Positions 46,061 through 55,721 are shown, counted from the first letter of the stretch. The stretch: 64,000 nt of DNA from Massilia aurea (GCF_024753205.1 NZ_JANUGZ010000002.1:1093009-1157008), one strand, 5' to 3'. Program-made: numbers and translations. Notes: generated by a model not told the origin, from the letters alone.

Positions 46061-47329
46061 ATGAACAATCGAAACCGCCTGACCACTTTTATTCTGATCG
46101 CGCTGGTGATCGGTATTCTGGTCGGCTATCTGGTCAACACCAACACGGACACCGCCGGCGCGCAAAGCTTCGCTGACACGATGTCGTTGATCACGACGCT
46201 GTTCCTTCGCCTGATCAAGATGATCATCGCGCCGCTGGTGTTTGCCACCCTGGTGGTCGGCATCGCCAAGATGGGCGACGCCAAGGAAGTCGGCCGCATC
46301 GGCGTCAAGGCACTCGGCTGGTTCTTCATCGCCTCGCTCATCTCGCTGTCGCTGGGCCTGATTCTGGTGAACCTGTTCCGTCCCGGTGACGCGCTGTTCG
46401 CCGCCGGCATGATGCCGCCAGTGGGCACCGATGCGGGCATTACCACCACCGGCCTGACGATGAAGGACTTCATCACCCACCTGGTGCCAACCTCGATCGT
46501 CGACGGCATGGCCCGCAACGAGATCCTGCAGATCGTCGTGTTCTCGGTGTTCTTCGGCACCGCTGCCGCCGCCGTCGGTGCGCGCGCCACGCCGATGATC
46601 GACGCCATCGACGGCGTCGCCCACGTGATGCTCAAGCTGACCGGCTACGTGATGAACTTCGCACCGATCGCGGTGCTGGCCGCCGTCTCGGGCATCATCG
46701 CCAAGAGCGGTCTGGGCGTGCTGTCGACGTATGGCGTCTTCATGGCCCAGTTCTACTTCGGCATTGCGCTCCTGTGGGTGGTGTTGATCGGCATTGGCAT
46801 GATCTTCGTCGGCCCGCGCATCCTGCGCCTGATCGCCGAACTGCGCGGCCCGACCCTGCTGGCCTTCTCGACCGCATCGTCCGAAGCGGCGTTCCCGAAA
46901 ACCCTGGAAGGTCTGGAGCGCTTCGGCGTCAAGAACCGCCTGGCCTCGTTCGTGCTGCCGATCGGCTACTCGTTCAACCTCGATGGCTCGATGATGTACT
47001 GCACCTTCGCCGCCGTCTTCATCGCCCAGGCCTACGGCATCGAGCTGTCGATGAGCACCCAGATCACGATGATGCTGGTGCTGATGCTGACCTCCAAGGG
47101 CATGGCCGGCGTGCCGCGCGCATCGCTGGTCGTGATCGCCGCCACGCTGAACCAGTTCGACATCCCCGAAGCCGGCCTGCTGCTGCTGCTGGCGATCGAC
47201 CACTTCCTGGACATGGCCCGCTCGGCCACCAACGTCATCGGCAACGGCATCGCCACCGCCGTCGTTGCCAAGTGGGAGGGCGAGCTCGGAGAGCCGAACG
47301 CCGAACCCGCCATTTCACCACTGCGCTAG
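46061..47329 (+). CDS. Dicarboxylate/amino acid:cation symporter (DAACS family)
   Basis: This 422-aa membrane protein is of the GltP/DctA type. Visible are FLRLIKMIIAPLVFATLVVG, the re-entrant loop motif STASSEAAFPKTLEGLERFG, IGYSFNLDGSMMYCTFAAVF, and the C-terminal LLLLLAIDHFLDMARSATNV with the substrate-binding residues. It imports C4-dicarboxylates or acidic amino acids with H+ or Na+. An exported amidohydrolase and an asparaginase follow on the same strand, favouring aspartate/glutamate as substrate. It has its own terminator. Confidence 0.92.
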   Translation: MNNRNRLTTFILIALVIGILVGYLVNTNTDTAGAQSFADTMSLITTLFLRLIKMIIAPLVFATLVVGIAKMGDAKEVGRIGVKALGWFFIASLISLSLGLILVNLFRPGDALFAAGMMPPVGTDAGITTTGLTMKDFITHLVPTSIVDGMARNEILQIVVFSVFFGTAAAAVGARATPMIDAIDGVAHVMLKLTGYVMNFAPIAVLAAVSGIIAKSGLGVLSTYGVFMAQFYFGIALLWVVLIGIGMIFVGPRILRLIAELRGPTLLAFSTASSEAAFPKTLEGLERFGVKNRLASFVLPIGYSFNLDGSMMYCTFAAVFIAQAYGIELSMSTQITMMLVLMLTSKGMAGVPRASLVVIAATLNQFDIPEAGLLLLLAIDHFLDMARSATNVIGNGIATAVVAKWEGELGEPNAEPAISPLR

Positions 47330-47354
47330 GCGCGGCGGGCATTGCCTGACACCG

Positions 47355-47387
47355 AAGGCCTTCCAGCGATGGAGGGCCTTTTTTTTC
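47355..47387 (+). terminator. Intrinsic terminator after the symporter gene
   Basis: AAGGCCTTCC pairs with GGAGGGCCTT (one G-T pair), loop AGCGAT, followed by eight T. Confidence 0.88.
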
Positions 47388-47410
47388 ATGAAAATAACGA
47401 GGGACGAACG

Positions 47411-48694
47411 ATGAAAACCATGATGGCCGCCGGCATGCTGCTGGCCTTGAACAGCGCGCACGCCGCCACCCAGACAGTCGATTGCGGCCGCCTGCTGGAC
47501 GTGCAGCAAGGTACCTGGCGCGAACGCGTCAGCATCGTCATCGAGAACGGCAGCATCCTCTCGGTCGGCCCCATGACCGGCGCCCCCGGCAATATCGATC
47601 TGTCGCGCCACGCCTGCCTGCCCGGCCTGATCGACATGCACGTGCACCTGACCAGCGAGACCCTGCCGGCAGTGGACGCCTACCGCGACCGCCTCACCGC
47701 CAACCCGGCCGACATGGCTTACCGCTCGATCAAGTTTGCCGAGCGCACGCTGATGGCGGGCTTCACGACGGTGCGCGACCTGGGCGCGGCCGATGACCTG
47801 AACATCGCCCTCAAACGGGCGATTGCCGCTGGCGACGTGCCGGGCCCGCGCATGTTCACGGCCGGTAAATCGCTGGCCACCACGGGCGGGCATGCCGATC
47901 CGACGAACAACCTGTCGCACTTTTTGAACGAGAAGATCGGCACGCCCGGCCCGGTCGAGGGTGTGCTCAACAGCCCGGAAGAAGCCCGCCAGGCCGTGCG
48001 CCAGCGCTACAAGGATGGTGCTGACCTGATCAAGGTGACGGCCACCGGCGGTGTGCTGAGCCAGGCCGCAAGCGGCCAGAACTCGCAGTACACCGAGGAC
48101 GAGCTGCGCGCCGTGGTCACGACCGCGAAGGACTACGGCTTTCGCGTCGCGGCCCACGCCCACGGCGCGGAAGGCATGAAGCGCGCGCTGCGCGCCGGCG
48201 TCGACTCGATCGAACATGGCACGCTGATGGACGACGAAGTCATCACGCTTTTCAAGAAGACCGGCGGCTGGTACGTGCCGACCATCTCGGCCGGCCGCTA
48301 CGTGGCGGACAAGGCCAAGGTGCCGAATTACTACTCGGCGCTGGTGCAACCCAAGGCGGCGGCAATCGGGCCGCAGCTGCAAGCCACGTTCGCCCGCGCC
48401 CACAAGGCCGGCGTGAAGATCGCGTTCGGCACCGATGCCGGCGTGTTCCCGCACGGCGAGAACGCGAAGGAGTTCGGCTACATGGTCGAAGCGGGCATGA
48501 CGCCGATCGAGGCGATCCGCGCCGCGACCGTCAATGCGGCCGTGCTGCTGGATCAGCCCAAGCGCCTGGGCGCGATCGCGCCGGGGTTCGCGGCCGACAT
48601 CATCGCGGTCGAGGGCGACCCGCTCAAGGACGTCAAGCTGCTCGAGCAGGTCAGGTTCGTGATGAAGGATGGCGTCGTCTTTAAAAAGCTGTAA
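47411..48694 (+). CDS. Exported amidohydrolase family protein (Xaa-Pro/Xaa-Arg dipeptidase-like)
   Basis: This 427-aa protein has a signal peptide ([19 protein letters not shown]). The metal-dependent amidohydrolase core shows the HxH pair in [11 protein letters not shown], the carboxylated Lys in LIKVTATGG, then [22 protein letters not shown] and the Asp in [12 protein letters not shown]. The closest recognised group hydrolyses dipeptides in the periplasm, e.g. prolidase-like or Xaa-Arg carboxypeptidase activity; the substrate is uncertain. GAGGGA lies about 8 nt before the ATG. It sits between an acidic amino acid symporter and an asparaginase. Confidence 0.9.
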   Translation: MKTMMAAGMLLALNSAHAATQTVDCGRLLDVQQGTWRERVSIVIENGSILSVGPMTGAPGNIDLSRHACLPGLIDMHVHLTSETLPAVDAYRDRLTANPADMAYRSIKFAERTLMAGFTTVRDLGAADDLNIALKRAIAAGDVPGPRMFTAGKSLATTGGHADPTNNLSHFLNEKIGTPGPVEGVLNSPEEARQAVRQRYKDGADLIKVTATGGVLSQAASGQNSQYTEDELRAVVTTAKDYGFRVAAHAHGAEGMKRALRAGVDSIEHGTLMDDEVITLFKKTGGWYVPTISAGRYVADKAKVPNYYSALVQPKAAAIGPQLQATFARAHKAGVKIAFGTDAGVFPHGENAKEFGYMVEAGMTPIEAIRAATVNAAVLLDQPKRLGAIAPGFAADIIAVEGDPLKDVKLLEQVRFVMKDGVVFKKL

Positions 48695-48698
48695 GCTG

Positions 48699-48717
48699 CC
48701 GGGTTTATAAAACCCGG
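48699..48717 (+). promoter_or_regulatory. Hairpin overlapping the asparaginase ribosome binding site
   Basis: CCGGGTTT pairs perfectly with AAACCCGG around an ATA loop, and the last two G are the first two bases of the GGAG ribosome binding site (48716-48719). There is no T-run, so it is not a terminator. It lies between two genes that are probably co-transcribed. Confidence 0.55.
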
Positions 48718-48725
48718 AGACTTTC

Positions 48726-49799
48726 ATGCTGTTCCCGCGATCTGCCCACGCCGCCCTGTGCGGCGTTCTTTTTCTGTTTGCGGCCGCCGTCCAGGCCCAG
48801 ACCGCCAAGCTGCCGAACGTGACGATCCTCGCCACCGGCGGCACCATCGCCGGGACGGGCGCCAGCAGTACGACAACGGTCGGCTACACCGCCGCCACTG
48901 TCGGCGTGCAATCGCTGATCGCGGCCGTGCCCGAGATCGCGAAGGTGGCCAACGTCACCGGCGAACAGGTATTCCAGATCGCCAGCGAAAACATCAGCGA
49001 TGCGCAGTGGCTGCAACTGGCCAAGCGCGTCAACGTGCTGCTGGCGCAAAGCAGCGTCGATGGCATCGTCATCACGCACGGCACCGACACGCTGGAAGAG
49101 ACGGCATACTTTTTGAACCTGGTCGTCAAGAGCAGGAAGCCGGTGGTGGTGGTCGGCTCGATGCGGCCGTCAACGGCGCTGTCGGCCGACGGCCCGATCA
49201 ACCTGTACAACGCGGTGCGCCTGGCCGGCACGCCTGAAGCGGCCGGCCGCGGCGTGCTGGTGGCGATGAATGACCAGATCCACGCGGCGCGCGACGTCAC
49301 CAAGGCCAATACGACAACGGCGGACACCTTCCGCACGACGGAGCTGGGGATGATCGGCTACATCCAGGGCGGCAAGCCGTTCTTTTATCGCGACGTGACG
49401 CGCAAGCACACGGTCGATACCGAGTTCGATCTGGCCAAACTCGATGCGCTGCCGCAGGTGGACGTGGCGTACGCGTATGCAAACGTGGGCGATGTGGCGG
49501 TCAATGCGCTGGTGGCAGCTGGCGCCAAGGGGCTGGTGCATGCGGGTGTCGGCAACGGCAGCCTGCCTGCCAAAACCAGGCCGGCGCTGATGGCGGCGCG
49601 GGCCAAGGGCGTCATCGTCGTGCGTGCGAGCCGCGTCGGCCAGGGCATCGTGGCGCGCAATGGCGAAGCCAATGACGACGGGCTGGACTTCGTGGTGGCC
49701 GATACGCTCAGCCCCCAGAAGGCGCGCATTCTGTTGATGCTGGCGTTGACGAAGACGACCAGCACCAGCGAAATCCAGCGGATGTTTTATACGTATTGA
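48726..49799 (+). CDS. ansB: Type II (periplasmic) L-asparaginase
   Basis: This 357-aa protein has a signal peptide (LCGVLFLFAAAVQAQ, residues ~11-25). The two catalytic Thr motifs are ILATGGTIAGTG (~33-44) and VITHGTDTLEET (~116-127). SMRPSTALSADGPINLYNAV is also characteristic. It converts asparagine (and possibly glutamine) to aspartate and ammonia in the periplasm. The neighbouring symporter could then take up aspartate. The ribosome binding site GGAG is partly inside a perfect 8-bp hairpin, so translation may be regulated. Confidence 0.94.
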   Translation: MLFPRSAHAALCGVLFLFAAAVQAQTAKLPNVTILATGGTIAGTGASSTTTVGYTAATVGVQSLIAAVPEIAKVANVTGEQVFQIASENISDAQWLQLAKRVNVLLAQSSVDGIVITHGTDTLEETAYFLNLVVKSRKPVVVVGSMRPSTALSADGPINLYNAVRLAGTPEAAGRGVLVAMNDQIHAARDVTKANTTTADTFRTTELGMIGYIQGGKPFFYRDVTRKHTVDTEFDLAKLDALPQVDVAYAYANVGDVAVNALVAAGAKGLVHAGVGNGSLPAKTRPALMAARAKGVIVVRASRVGQGIVARNGEANDDGLDFVVADTLSPQKARILLMLALTKTTSTSEIQRMFYTY

Positions 49800-49846
49800 T
49801 GCACTGCTGGCGGGACGCGTGGACGGCGGAGCCGTCCACCCTACGC

Positions 49847-51706
49847 CTATTTACCCGTTACCACCTGCTCGAAGGCTTCCGGCACCAGCGGCGGCGAGGC
49901 CACATCCTCGTCGGGCCGCGCCAGCTGCCGGTCCCACATCTGCGCATACAGGCCGCGCGCCGCCAGCAGCGCGCCGTGCGTACCGCGCTCGACGATCTTG
50001 CCGTGATCGAGCACGATGATCTGCTGCGCGTCGGCGATCGTCGACAGGCGGTGCGCGATCACCAGCGTCGTGCGGTTCTTCGCGATCTCTTTCAGCTGCG
50101 CCTGGATGGCCTGCTCGGCGCGCGAGTCGAGCGCCGACGTGGCTTCGTCGAAGATCAGCAGCGCCGGGTCTTTCAGCAGCGTGCGCGCGATCGCCACGCG
50201 CTGCTTCTCGCCACCAGACAGTTTCAGGCCCCGCTCGCCCACCATGCTCTGATAGCCATCCGGCAGACTTTCGATGAAGTCGTGGATCGACGCCGCGCGC
50301 GCGGCTGCCACGATGTCGTCGCGGCTGGCGCCAGGCCGGCCATACGCGATGTTGTATTCGATCGTGTCGTTGAACAGCACCGTGTCCTGCGGGACGATGC
50401 CGATTGCCGCGCGCAGCGAAGACTGGGTGATGTCGCGCAGATCCTGGCCATCGATCTTGATCGCACCGCCGTTCACGTCATAGAAGCGAAACAGCAGGCG
50501 TGACAGCGTGGACTTGCCCGAGCCGCTGTGGCCCACCACCGCCGTCGTGGTGCCGGCGGCAATGGTGAAGTCGACGTCGAACAGGATCTGGCGCTTGGTC
50601 TCGTAGCTGAATTCCACATGCGAGAACTCGACCTGCGCGCCCTTGATATCCAGCGGCAGCGCCTTGGGACCGTCGGCCACTTCGCGGTTCTGGTCGAGCA
50701 GGCCAAACAGGCGCTCCATGTCGGCCAGGCTTTGCTTGATCTCGCGGTAGATCACGCCCAGGAAGTTCAGCGGCATGTACAGCTGGATCATGAAGGTATT
50801 GACCAGCACCAGGTCGCCCAGGCTCATGGTGCCGTTGATGACGCCCTGCGTGGCGCGCCACAGGATCAGCGTGACGGCAGTCGCGATGATCAGCGACTGG
50901 CCCGTGTTCAGGACCGACAATGAAGTCTGCGAGCGCACGCCGGCGTTCTCGTAGTTCTTCAGGCCCTCGTCATAGCGCTTGGCTTCGTAGTCTTCGTTGC
51001 CGAAGTATTTCACCGTTTCGTAATTGAGCAGCGAGTCGATCGCCTTGGTACTGGCTTTCGATTCGAGGTCGTTCATCGTGCGCCGGAAGTGCGTGCGCCA
51101 TTCGGTCACCACCACGGTAAAGGTGATGTACGACGCCAGTGCCACGGCGGTGATGATGCTGAACCAGATGTCGTAATTCAGTATCAGGTAGCCCAGCACC
51201 AGCGTGATCTCGACCAGCGTCGGCAGGATGTTAAAGAGCGAGTACGAGATCAGCGAGTTCACGCCGCGCGTGCCGCGCTCGATGTCGCGCGTCATGCCGC
51301 CCGTCTGGCGGTTCAGGTGAAAGCGCAGCGACAGCGCGTGCAGGTGGCGGAATACGCGCAGCGCGATGGTGCGCACGGCGCGCTGCGTCACGCGCGCGAA
51401 CAGAAATTCGCGCAGCTCGGTGAAGACGGTCATCGACAGCCGCAGCAAGCCGTAGGCGATCAGCACGCCGACCGGCAGCACCATCAGCGCATGCGGGTGC
51501 GCGGGATCGATGGCCAGGCCGTCGATCAGCCGCTTGAGCACCAGCGGCACGCCGACGTTGGCCATCTTGGCCGCGACCAGCGCGCCCATGGCGGCCAGCA
51601 CGCGCCACTTGTAGACCCACAGGTACGGGAACAAGGTCTTGAGCGTTGCCCAGTCGTTGCGGGGAATGCCGGTAGGGTCCGGCGGAAGTGAGGTATTGCG
51701 GCGCAT
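49847..51706 (-). CDS. Atm1/HMT1-type ABC transporter, fused permease and ATPase
   Basis: This 619-aa half-transporter has six helices (residues ~25-320) and a C-terminal ATPase. The loop DSLLNYETVKYFGNEDYEAK is the hallmark of the Atm1/ABCB7 group, which exports glutathione-linked or sulfur-containing compounds, or metal-thiol conjugates. ATPase motifs: VVGHSGSGKSTLSRLLFRF (Walker A), LKLSGGEKQRVAIAR (signature), LLIFDEATSALDS (Walker B). The ATG at 51706 is preferred over a TTG 21 nt upstream; neither has a clear ribosome binding site. It is divergent from the thioesterase gene. Confidence 0.92.
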   Translation of the reverse strand: MRRNTSLPPDPTGIPRNDWATLKTLFPYLWVYKWRVLAAMGALVAAKMANVGVPLVLKRLIDGLAIDPAHPHALMVLPVGVLIAYGLLRLSMTVFTELREFLFARVTQRAVRTIALRVFRHLHALSLRFHLNRQTGGMTRDIERGTRGVNSLISYSLFNILPTLVEITLVLGYLILNYDIWFSIITAVALASYITFTVVVTEWRTHFRRTMNDLESKASTKAIDSLLNYETVKYFGNEDYEAKRYDEGLKNYENAGVRSQTSLSVLNTGQSLIIATAVTLILWRATQGVINGTMSLGDLVLVNTFMIQLYMPLNFLGVIYREIKQSLADMERLFGLLDQNREVADGPKALPLDIKGAQVEFSHVEFSYETKRQILFDVDFTIAAGTTTAVVGHSGSGKSTLSRLLFRFYDVNGGAIKIDGQDLRDITQSSLRAAIGIVPQDTVLFNDTIEYNIAYGRPGASRDDIVAAARAASIHDFIESLPDGYQSMVGERGLKLSGGEKQRVAIARTLLKDPALLIFDEATSALDSRAEQAIQAQLKEIAKNRTTLVIAHRLSTIADAQQIIVLDHGKIVERGTHGALLAARGLYAQMWDRQLARPDEDVASPPLVPEAFEQVVTGK

Positions 51707-51762
51707 GGGGGGACTTTTGTGGTTCAATTCGGGTCGATTGTAGCTTTTACCGAGAATTTACG

Positions 51763-52206
51763 ATGACCACGCCCGAAAACACCGTTACCACGCCCAGTAC
51801 CATTCGCCTCCCCGCCGGCAAGATGCCCGAACTGCGGGTCATGCCCGCCCCGTCCGACGCCAATGTGTATGGCGATGTATTCGGCGGCTGGATCATGGCC
51901 CAGGTCGACCTGGCCGGTTCGCTGCCGGCCACGCGCCGCGCCAATGGCCGCGTGGCGACCATCGCCGTGAACTCGTTTTTGTTCAAGAATCCGGTGTTCG
52001 TCGGCGACCTGCTGTCGTTCTATGCCGATATCACCAAGGTGGGCAACACGTCGATCACGGTGTTCGTCGAGGTGTACGCCGAGCGCAACCGGCTGGCGGC
52101 CGAAGTGGTCAAGGTGACCGAGGCGACGCTGACCTATGTGGCCACCGGCCCGGATCGCAAGCCGCGCCAGTTGCCGCCGCTCGAATCGCTGATCGCGAAC
52201 CGGTAA
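51763..52206 (+). CDS. Acyl-CoA thioesterase, hotdog fold (YciA-like)
   Basis: This 147-aa protein has the family signature DANVYGDVFGGWIMAQVDLAG at residues ~29-49, shortened here in the hotdog helix region. VATIAVNSFLFKNPVFVGDL follows and KVTEATLTYVA comes near the end. Such enzymes hydrolyse acyl-CoAs to free acid and CoA. The ATG is preceded by GAGAA. It faces two fadD-type ligases encoded on the opposite strand, the reverse reaction. Confidence 0.92.
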   Translation: MTTPENTVTTPSTIRLPAGKMPELRVMPAPSDANVYGDVFGGWIMAQVDLAGSLPATRRANGRVATIAVNSFLFKNPVFVGDLLSFYADITKVGNTSITVFVEVYAERNRLAAEVVKVTEATLTYVATGPDRKPRQLPPLESLIANR

Positions 52207-52216
52207 TCCGGTCGTG

Positions 52217-52240
52217 AAAAAGGCCGCCATGATGGCGGCC
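52217..52240 (-). terminator. Intrinsic terminator of the first FadD gene
   Basis: GGCCGCCAT pairs with ATGGCGGCC. The T-run is on the minus strand only (five A on the plus strand before it), so it ends transcription of the minus-strand ligase gene. Confidence 0.75.
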
Positions 52241-52260
52241 TCCAGAACCTCATGCCGGCA

Positions 52261-53943
52261 TCAGCCCGGCTTTTTTTCGTCGCGCAGTTCGCGCCGCAGG
52301 ATCTTGCCGACGTTCGTCTTCGGCAGCGTCTCGCGGAACTCGACGAACTTCGGCCGCTTGTAGCCGGTCAGCTGCTCCTTGCAGAAGGCCTTGACCTGAT
52401 CGGCGGTGAGGCTCGCGTCCTTCCTGACCACATACAGCTTGACCGCCTCGCCAGAATGCTGGTCGGGCACGCCCACGCACGCCACTTCGAGCACGCCCGG
52501 CATCGCCGCGACCACGCCTTCGACTTCGTTCGGATACACATTGAAACCCGAGACCAGGATCATGTCCTTCTTGCGATCGACGATGCGCGTGTAACCCTTG
52601 TCGTCCATGATGCCGATGTCGCCGGTCTTGAAGAAGCCGTCGGGCGTCATGACCTTGGCCGTCTCGTCGTCACGTTGCCAGTAGCCGGCCATGACCTGCG
52701 GGCCACGCACGGCGATCTCGCCGGCGGTGCCGAACGGGACGGCGTTGCCGGCATCGTCCAGGATGCGCAGTTCGGTTGATGGCAGCGGCAGGCCGATGGT
52801 GCCGGTGAACTCGCTGATGTCGCAGCGGTTGGCGGTCACCACGGGCGAGGTCTCGGACAAGCCGTAGCCTTCGACGATCGGGATGCCCGTCGTCTTGAGC
52901 CACTTGTCGGCCACGGCTTTTTGCACCGCCATGCCGCCGCCCGGGCACACCATCAGGCCCGAGAAATCGAGCTTGGCGAAATCGTCGTCGTTCAGCAGGC
53001 CGTTGTACAGCGTGTTCACAGCCGGGAAGATGTTGATGCGGTAGCCGCCCAGCTCCTTGATAAAGCCCTTGATGTCGCGCGGGTTCGGGATCAACAGGTT
53101 CATGCCGCCCACGCGCAGGCCGAGCAGCGCGCAGACCGTCAGCGCATAGATGTGGTACAGCGGCAGCGCGCAGGCAAACTGCGGCTGCTCGCCCGCCAGC
53201 TGGCGCCCCAGAGTCGGCGCGAACCAGGCCTCGTTCTGCAGCACGTTGGCGATCACGTGGCGGTGCAGCAGCACCGCGCCCTTCGACACGCCCGTGGTGC
53301 CGCCCGTGTACTGCAGGAAGGCGATGTCGTCGTGGCCGATCGCAACCTGCCCCAGGGTTTCGCGTGCGCCCTCGCCCAGCACCTTGTTGAAGGCGACCGC
53401 GCCTGGCAGTGAGTAGGCCGGCACCATCTTCTTGACCTTGCGTACCACCAGATTGACCAGCGTGCCTTTCAGGCCACCCAGCAGGTCGCCCATCGTGGCC
53501 AGAATGACGTGTTTGACCTGCGTCTTACCGACCGCCTGCTCGAGCGTGTGGGCGAAGTTTTCCAGCACCACGATCGCCTCGGCGCCCGAGTCGGTCAGCT
53601 GATGCTGCAGCTCGCGCGGGGTGTAGAGCGGATTCACGTTGACGACGACATAGCCGGCGCGCAGCACGGCGGCCAGCGCCACCGGATACTGGAGCACGTT
53701 GGGCATCATCAGCGCCACGCGCGCGCCGGGTTTCAGGCCCTTCGCCTGCAGCCAGGCGGCCATGCGCTGCGACATCGTATCGAGTTCGGAAAACGTGATG
53801 GACTTGCCCATGCAGGCATAGGCCTTGCGGTCGGCGTACTTGCGAAACGCCTCCTCGAGCAAATGCGCCAGCGAGCGATATTGCGTCGCATCGATCTCTG
53901 CCGGTACACCGGTTTCGTACGACGTGAGCCAGAATTTGTCCAT
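52261..53943 (-). CDS. fadD: Long-chain fatty acid-CoA ligase, paralog 1
   Basis: This 560-aa AMP-forming ligase activates fatty acids with ATP and CoA. Visible: QYTGGTTGVSKGAVLLH (ATP phosphate loop), IVEGYGLSETSPVV, KTGDIGIMDDKGY and the C-terminal RKKDMILVSGFNVYPNEVE (FACS signature) with K near KTNVGKILRREL. The start MDKFWLTSYETGVPAE matches the paralog's MDKIWLQSYPPGMPAE, which fixes 53943 over an upstream in-frame ATG. A hairpin terminator separates it from the paralog upstream. Confidence 0.94.
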   Translation of the reverse strand: MDKFWLTSYETGVPAEIDATQYRSLAHLLEEAFRKYADRKAYACMGKSITFSELDTMSQRMAAWLQAKGLKPGARVALMMPNVLQYPVALAAVLRAGYVVVNVNPLYTPRELQHQLTDSGAEAIVVLENFAHTLEQAVGKTQVKHVILATMGDLLGGLKGTLVNLVVRKVKKMVPAYSLPGAVAFNKVLGEGARETLGQVAIGHDDIAFLQYTGGTTGVSKGAVLLHRHVIANVLQNEAWFAPTLGRQLAGEQPQFACALPLYHIYALTVCALLGLRVGGMNLLIPNPRDIKGFIKELGGYRINIFPAVNTLYNGLLNDDDFAKLDFSGLMVCPGGGMAVQKAVADKWLKTTGIPIVEGYGLSETSPVVTANRCDISEFTGTIGLPLPSTELRILDDAGNAVPFGTAGEIAVRGPQVMAGYWQRDDETAKVMTPDGFFKTGDIGIMDDKGYTRIVDRKKDMILVSGFNVYPNEVEGVVAAMPGVLEVACVGVPDQHSGEAVKLYVVRKDASLTADQVKAFCKEQLTGYKRPKFVEFRETLPKTNVGKILRRELRDEKKPG

Positions 53944-53974
53944 GTATTCCACTGCCTTCCTTGTTGGTTCCAAT

Positions 53975-54008
53975 AAAACGCCGAAGCCGCCTCGCAGGCG
54001 GCTTCGGC
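53975..54008 (-). terminator. Intrinsic terminator between the two FadD genes
   Basis: GCCGAAGCCGCC pairs with GGCGGCTTCGGC, loop TCGCA. The T-containing tail (GTTTTATT) lies on the minus strand, after the stop of the upstream paralog. Confidence 0.8.
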
Positions 54009-54032
54009 TGGTTGCCCATCATCCGCCGTGAC

Positions 54033-55721
54033 TTATGCCACCGTGTCCGCCTGCTTTTCGTCCCGCAGCGCGCGGCGAAGAATCTTGCCGACGTTGGTCT
54101 TGGGAAGCTCATCGCGGAACTCGATGTACTTGGGGCGTTTGTAGCCGGTGAATTCCTGCTTGCAGTAGGCCAGCAAGTCGTCTGTCGTGAGGCCCGGGTC
54201 TTTTTTTACCACGAATACTTTGACCGCCTCGCCCGAATGCGCGTCCGGCACACCGACCACGGCGCACTCGAGCACCCCTGGATGGCCGGCGATCACGCCT
54301 TCGAGCTCGTTCGGGTAGACGTTAAAGCCCGAGACCAGGATCATGTCCTTCTTGCGATCGACGATCCTGACGTAGCCGCCCTCGTCCATGATGCCGATGT
54401 CGCCGGAGCGGAAGAAGCCGTCAGCCGTCATGACCTTGGCGGTTTCGGCCGGCTGGTTCCAGTATCCCTGCATGACTTGCGGGCCGCGGATCGCGATCTC
54501 GCCGCTCTCGCCCCGCGCCACCGGGTTGCCGGCATCGTCGATGATGGCGATGTCGGTCGATGGCACCGGCAAGCCGATGGTGCCGGTGAAGTCCAGCACG
54601 TCGGCACGGTTGCAGGTGGCCACCGGCGACGTCTCGGACAAGCCGTAGCCTTCGATGATGGCCACGCCGGTGATATCGCGCCATTTGTCGGCGACGGCCT
54701 TTTGCACCGCCATGCCGCCGCCATTGCAGATACGCAGGCCGGAGAAATCGAGGTGGGCAAAATCGGGGTTGTTCACCAGTGCGTTGTACAGCGTGTTCAC
54801 GGCCGGCAGCATATTGAAGCGGTACTTGGCGAGCTCTTTGACGAAGCCCGGGATGTCGCGCGGGTTCACGATCAGCACATTCAGGGCGCCCATGCGCATA
54901 CCCCACATGGCGCACGCGGTCAGCGCGAAGATGTGATACAGCGGCAGCGCGCACACGATTGTCAAAGGCTCGCCGCCCGCCGGGCCCAGCGCCGGCGCCG
55001 ACCATGCTTCGCTTTGCAGCACGTTGGCGATCACGTTGCGGTGCGTGAGCGTCGCGCCTTTTGAAGGCCCGGTGGTGCCGCCCGTGTACTGCAGGAAGGC
55101 GACGTCGCCGGCCTTGAGCGTGGCCGGCTTGAAAGTCATGCGGGCGCCCTGCGCCAGCGCGTCCTTGAACGACACCATGTTCGGCAGCGAGAACTCGGGC
55201 ACCATCTTCTTGACGTGGCGGACCACGAAATTGACCAGCATGCCCTTGGCACCGCCCAGCAGCTCACCCATGTTCGCCACCACCACATGGCGCAGCGGTG
55301 TCTTGCCCATCACCTTCTGTACGGTGTGGGCGAAGTTTTCCAGCACGATGATCGCTTCGGCGCCCGAGTCGGTGATCTGGTGTTCGAGTTCGCGCGCGGT
55401 GTAGAGGGGATTGACGTTGACGACGACGTAGCCAGCACGCAGCACGGCGGCCAGCGCGATCGGGTACTGCAGCACATTGGGCATCATGAGCGCCACGCGC
55501 GCACCCGGCGTCAGGCCGCGGCTTTGCAGCCAGGCGGCGAGCTTTTGCGAACACGCGTCAAGTTCGCGGTAGGTGAGGAACTTGTCCATGCAGACAAAGG
55601 CATTGCGGTCCGCGAATTTGCTGAACGATTCTTCCAGCAATTGCACCAGCGAAGAGTACTGATCCGGATTGATCTCTGCCGGCATGCCTGGTGGATACGA
55701 CTGCAGCCAAATCTTGTCCAT
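54033..55721 (-). CDS. fadD: Long-chain fatty acid-CoA ligase, paralog 2
   Basis: This 562-aa ligase is clearly similar to paralog 1 along its whole length (shared blocks LAAVLRAGYVVVNVNPLYT, MPNVLQYPIALAAV, RKKDMILVSGFNVYPNELE). ATP loop: QYTGGTTGPSKGATLTH. The ATG at 55721 has AGAGG about 9 nt upstream. It precedes paralog 1 on the same strand, but a terminator lies between them, so they may be expressed separately. Substrate chain length cannot be read. Confidence 0.94.
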   Translation of the reverse strand: MDKIWLQSYPPGMPAEINPDQYSSLVQLLEESFSKFADRNAFVCMDKFLTYRELDACSQKLAAWLQSRGLTPGARVALMMPNVLQYPIALAAVLRAGYVVVNVNPLYTARELEHQITDSGAEAIIVLENFAHTVQKVMGKTPLRHVVVANMGELLGGAKGMLVNFVVRHVKKMVPEFSLPNMVSFKDALAQGARMTFKPATLKAGDVAFLQYTGGTTGPSKGATLTHRNVIANVLQSEAWSAPALGPAGGEPLTIVCALPLYHIFALTACAMWGMRMGALNVLIVNPRDIPGFVKELAKYRFNMLPAVNTLYNALVNNPDFAHLDFSGLRICNGGGMAVQKAVADKWRDITGVAIIEGYGLSETSPVATCNRADVLDFTGTIGLPVPSTDIAIIDDAGNPVARGESGEIAIRGPQVMQGYWNQPAETAKVMTADGFFRSGDIGIMDEGGYVRIVDRKKDMILVSGFNVYPNELEGVIAGHPGVLECAVVGVPDAHSGEAVKVFVVKKDPGLTTDDLLAYCKQEFTGYKRPKYIEFRDELPKTNVGKILRRALRDEKQADTVA

